From Macrothele yani (taxonomy: Eukaryota > Arthropoda > Arachnida > Araneae > Macrothelidae), in assembly GCA_039090855.1 (NCBI GenBank), contig CM077025.1:98374489-98438488 (forward strand): a stretch of 64,000 bases of DNA. Reading direction: 5' to 3'. The translations under genes and the position numbers were made by a program. Within the stretch, counting starts at the first letter, position 1. Each line of letters starts with the position of its first letter. Under the pieces are notes generated by a model. That model saw only the letters and a list, made by a program, of their open reading frames with translations. It was not told the DNA's origin and did not search any database. This document shows, piece after piece, positions 63,393 to 64,000 of this stretch.

Positions 63393-64000
63393 CAAGCTCT
63401 GTGCGGAAAGTAATGAGACTCATTCAATAACAGACGTTTAATTAAAGTTATACTTACATAACATTAAAATTTCACGAAATAACATCCTTGAATAACAATA
63501 CACAGCTGCCAGCGGTTCTTCCACGCCGCGTAACTTGCCTGGAAGTCGGGAACAGGGATCGCTTTCAAAGCACTCGTCGCGGCAGTTTGCACGTTTGTAA
63601 CAGTCCTAAAATGGTGTCCTTTCAGGCTGGATTTGAGCCGGGGAAACAAAAAGAAGTCAGCCTGGGCCAAGTTCGGGCTGTCGGGACATTGGGGCAGCGT
63701 TGCCACGTTGTGTTTCGCCAGAAACTCTCAGCGACGCATGGCTCGGCGTATTATCGTGGTGAAGAACCGAAGTGTTGGTGATCTCCAGGCGGACGCGCGC
63801 AACTCTGTTCTTCAGTCGTTGAAGCACTTCCACGTAAAACGCAGCGTTGACCGTTTGTCCGGGTGGTACGAATTCCTCTTTACAGTCAAAGAAGACAATG
63901 AGCATCGATTTCATCTTCGATTTGCACATTCGAGCCTTCTTTGATCGAGGAGACTCGGGAGTGTGCCACTCTGAGCTCTGTCTTTTCGTCTCCGGATCGT
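63393..64000 (-). pseudogene. mariner-type element, cut by window end
   Basis: Probable inverted end GCTCTGTGCGGAAAGTAATG near 63396. Minus-strand transposase in two overlapping frames: 63657-63929 with EEFVPPGQTVNAAFYVEVL and VLHHDNTPSHASLRV (second Asp), and 63464-63706 with ADFFLFPRLKSSLKGHHF (third Asp) and the C-terminus. One frameshift lies between them. The family resembles mariners with the VPPGQTVN block. The N-terminal half is outside the window. Confidence 0.8.

Overview
This is a 64 kb stretch of animal genomic DNA built almost entirely of transposable elements inserted into one another. I find no host protein-coding gene, rRNA gene or convincing functional tRNA gene. The element mix (RTE-type and Tx1-type LINEs, Ty1/copia, many Tc1/mariner elements, a ZMYM1-like hAT, a tRNA-derived SINE) suggests a metazoan, most likely an arthropod. 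The species cannot be read from the sequence. Nearly every reading frame carries stops or frameshifts, so most elements are dead; order of insertion can be read from target-site duplications (TSDs).

Left part (1-12.0 kb): old repeats and a tRNA-like remnant, then a foldback element with an 8-bp TSD (1924-11863). Its (TA)n centre now holds a small MITE and two RTE LINEs in head-to-head orientation. The left RTE is split by a Tx1-type LINE that kept ORF1 but lost almost all of ORF2. Next (12.0-20.9 kb) a Tc1 element (12021-20851) is split by a nearly full-length Tx1-type LINE, which itself carries a SINE near its 3' end.

Middle (21-48 kb): a copia element (minus strand) with two LTRs, one interrupted by a Tc1 deletion derivative, abuts a second partial copia copy with the same RNase H deletion. 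Then come fragments of mariner, Tc1 and RTE; a hAT element with a clean 8-bp TSD and an inserted Tc1 that has a single premature stop; more mariners; a second SINE; a 1.4 kb minisatellite; and another Tc1.

Right part (48.7-64 kb): an RTE copy with a long open RT frame, then a 6.4 kb LTR retrotransposon (50757-57139) with 1,496-bp LTRs and only a gag-like gene. Inside it, a 36-bp repeat array contains the most unusual object of the window, a 385-bp palindrome (53942-54326). Each arm looks like a small LTR carrying a tRNA-like Pol III unit, and the loop carries an 18-nt primer-binding site matching tRNA-Lys. It is flanked by a 4-bp TSD. A further RTE, a Tc1 and a mariner cut by the window end follow.

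All coordinates, identities and counts were made by eye. Element boundaries supported by TSDs or inverted repeats should be good to a few bases; others are approximate.
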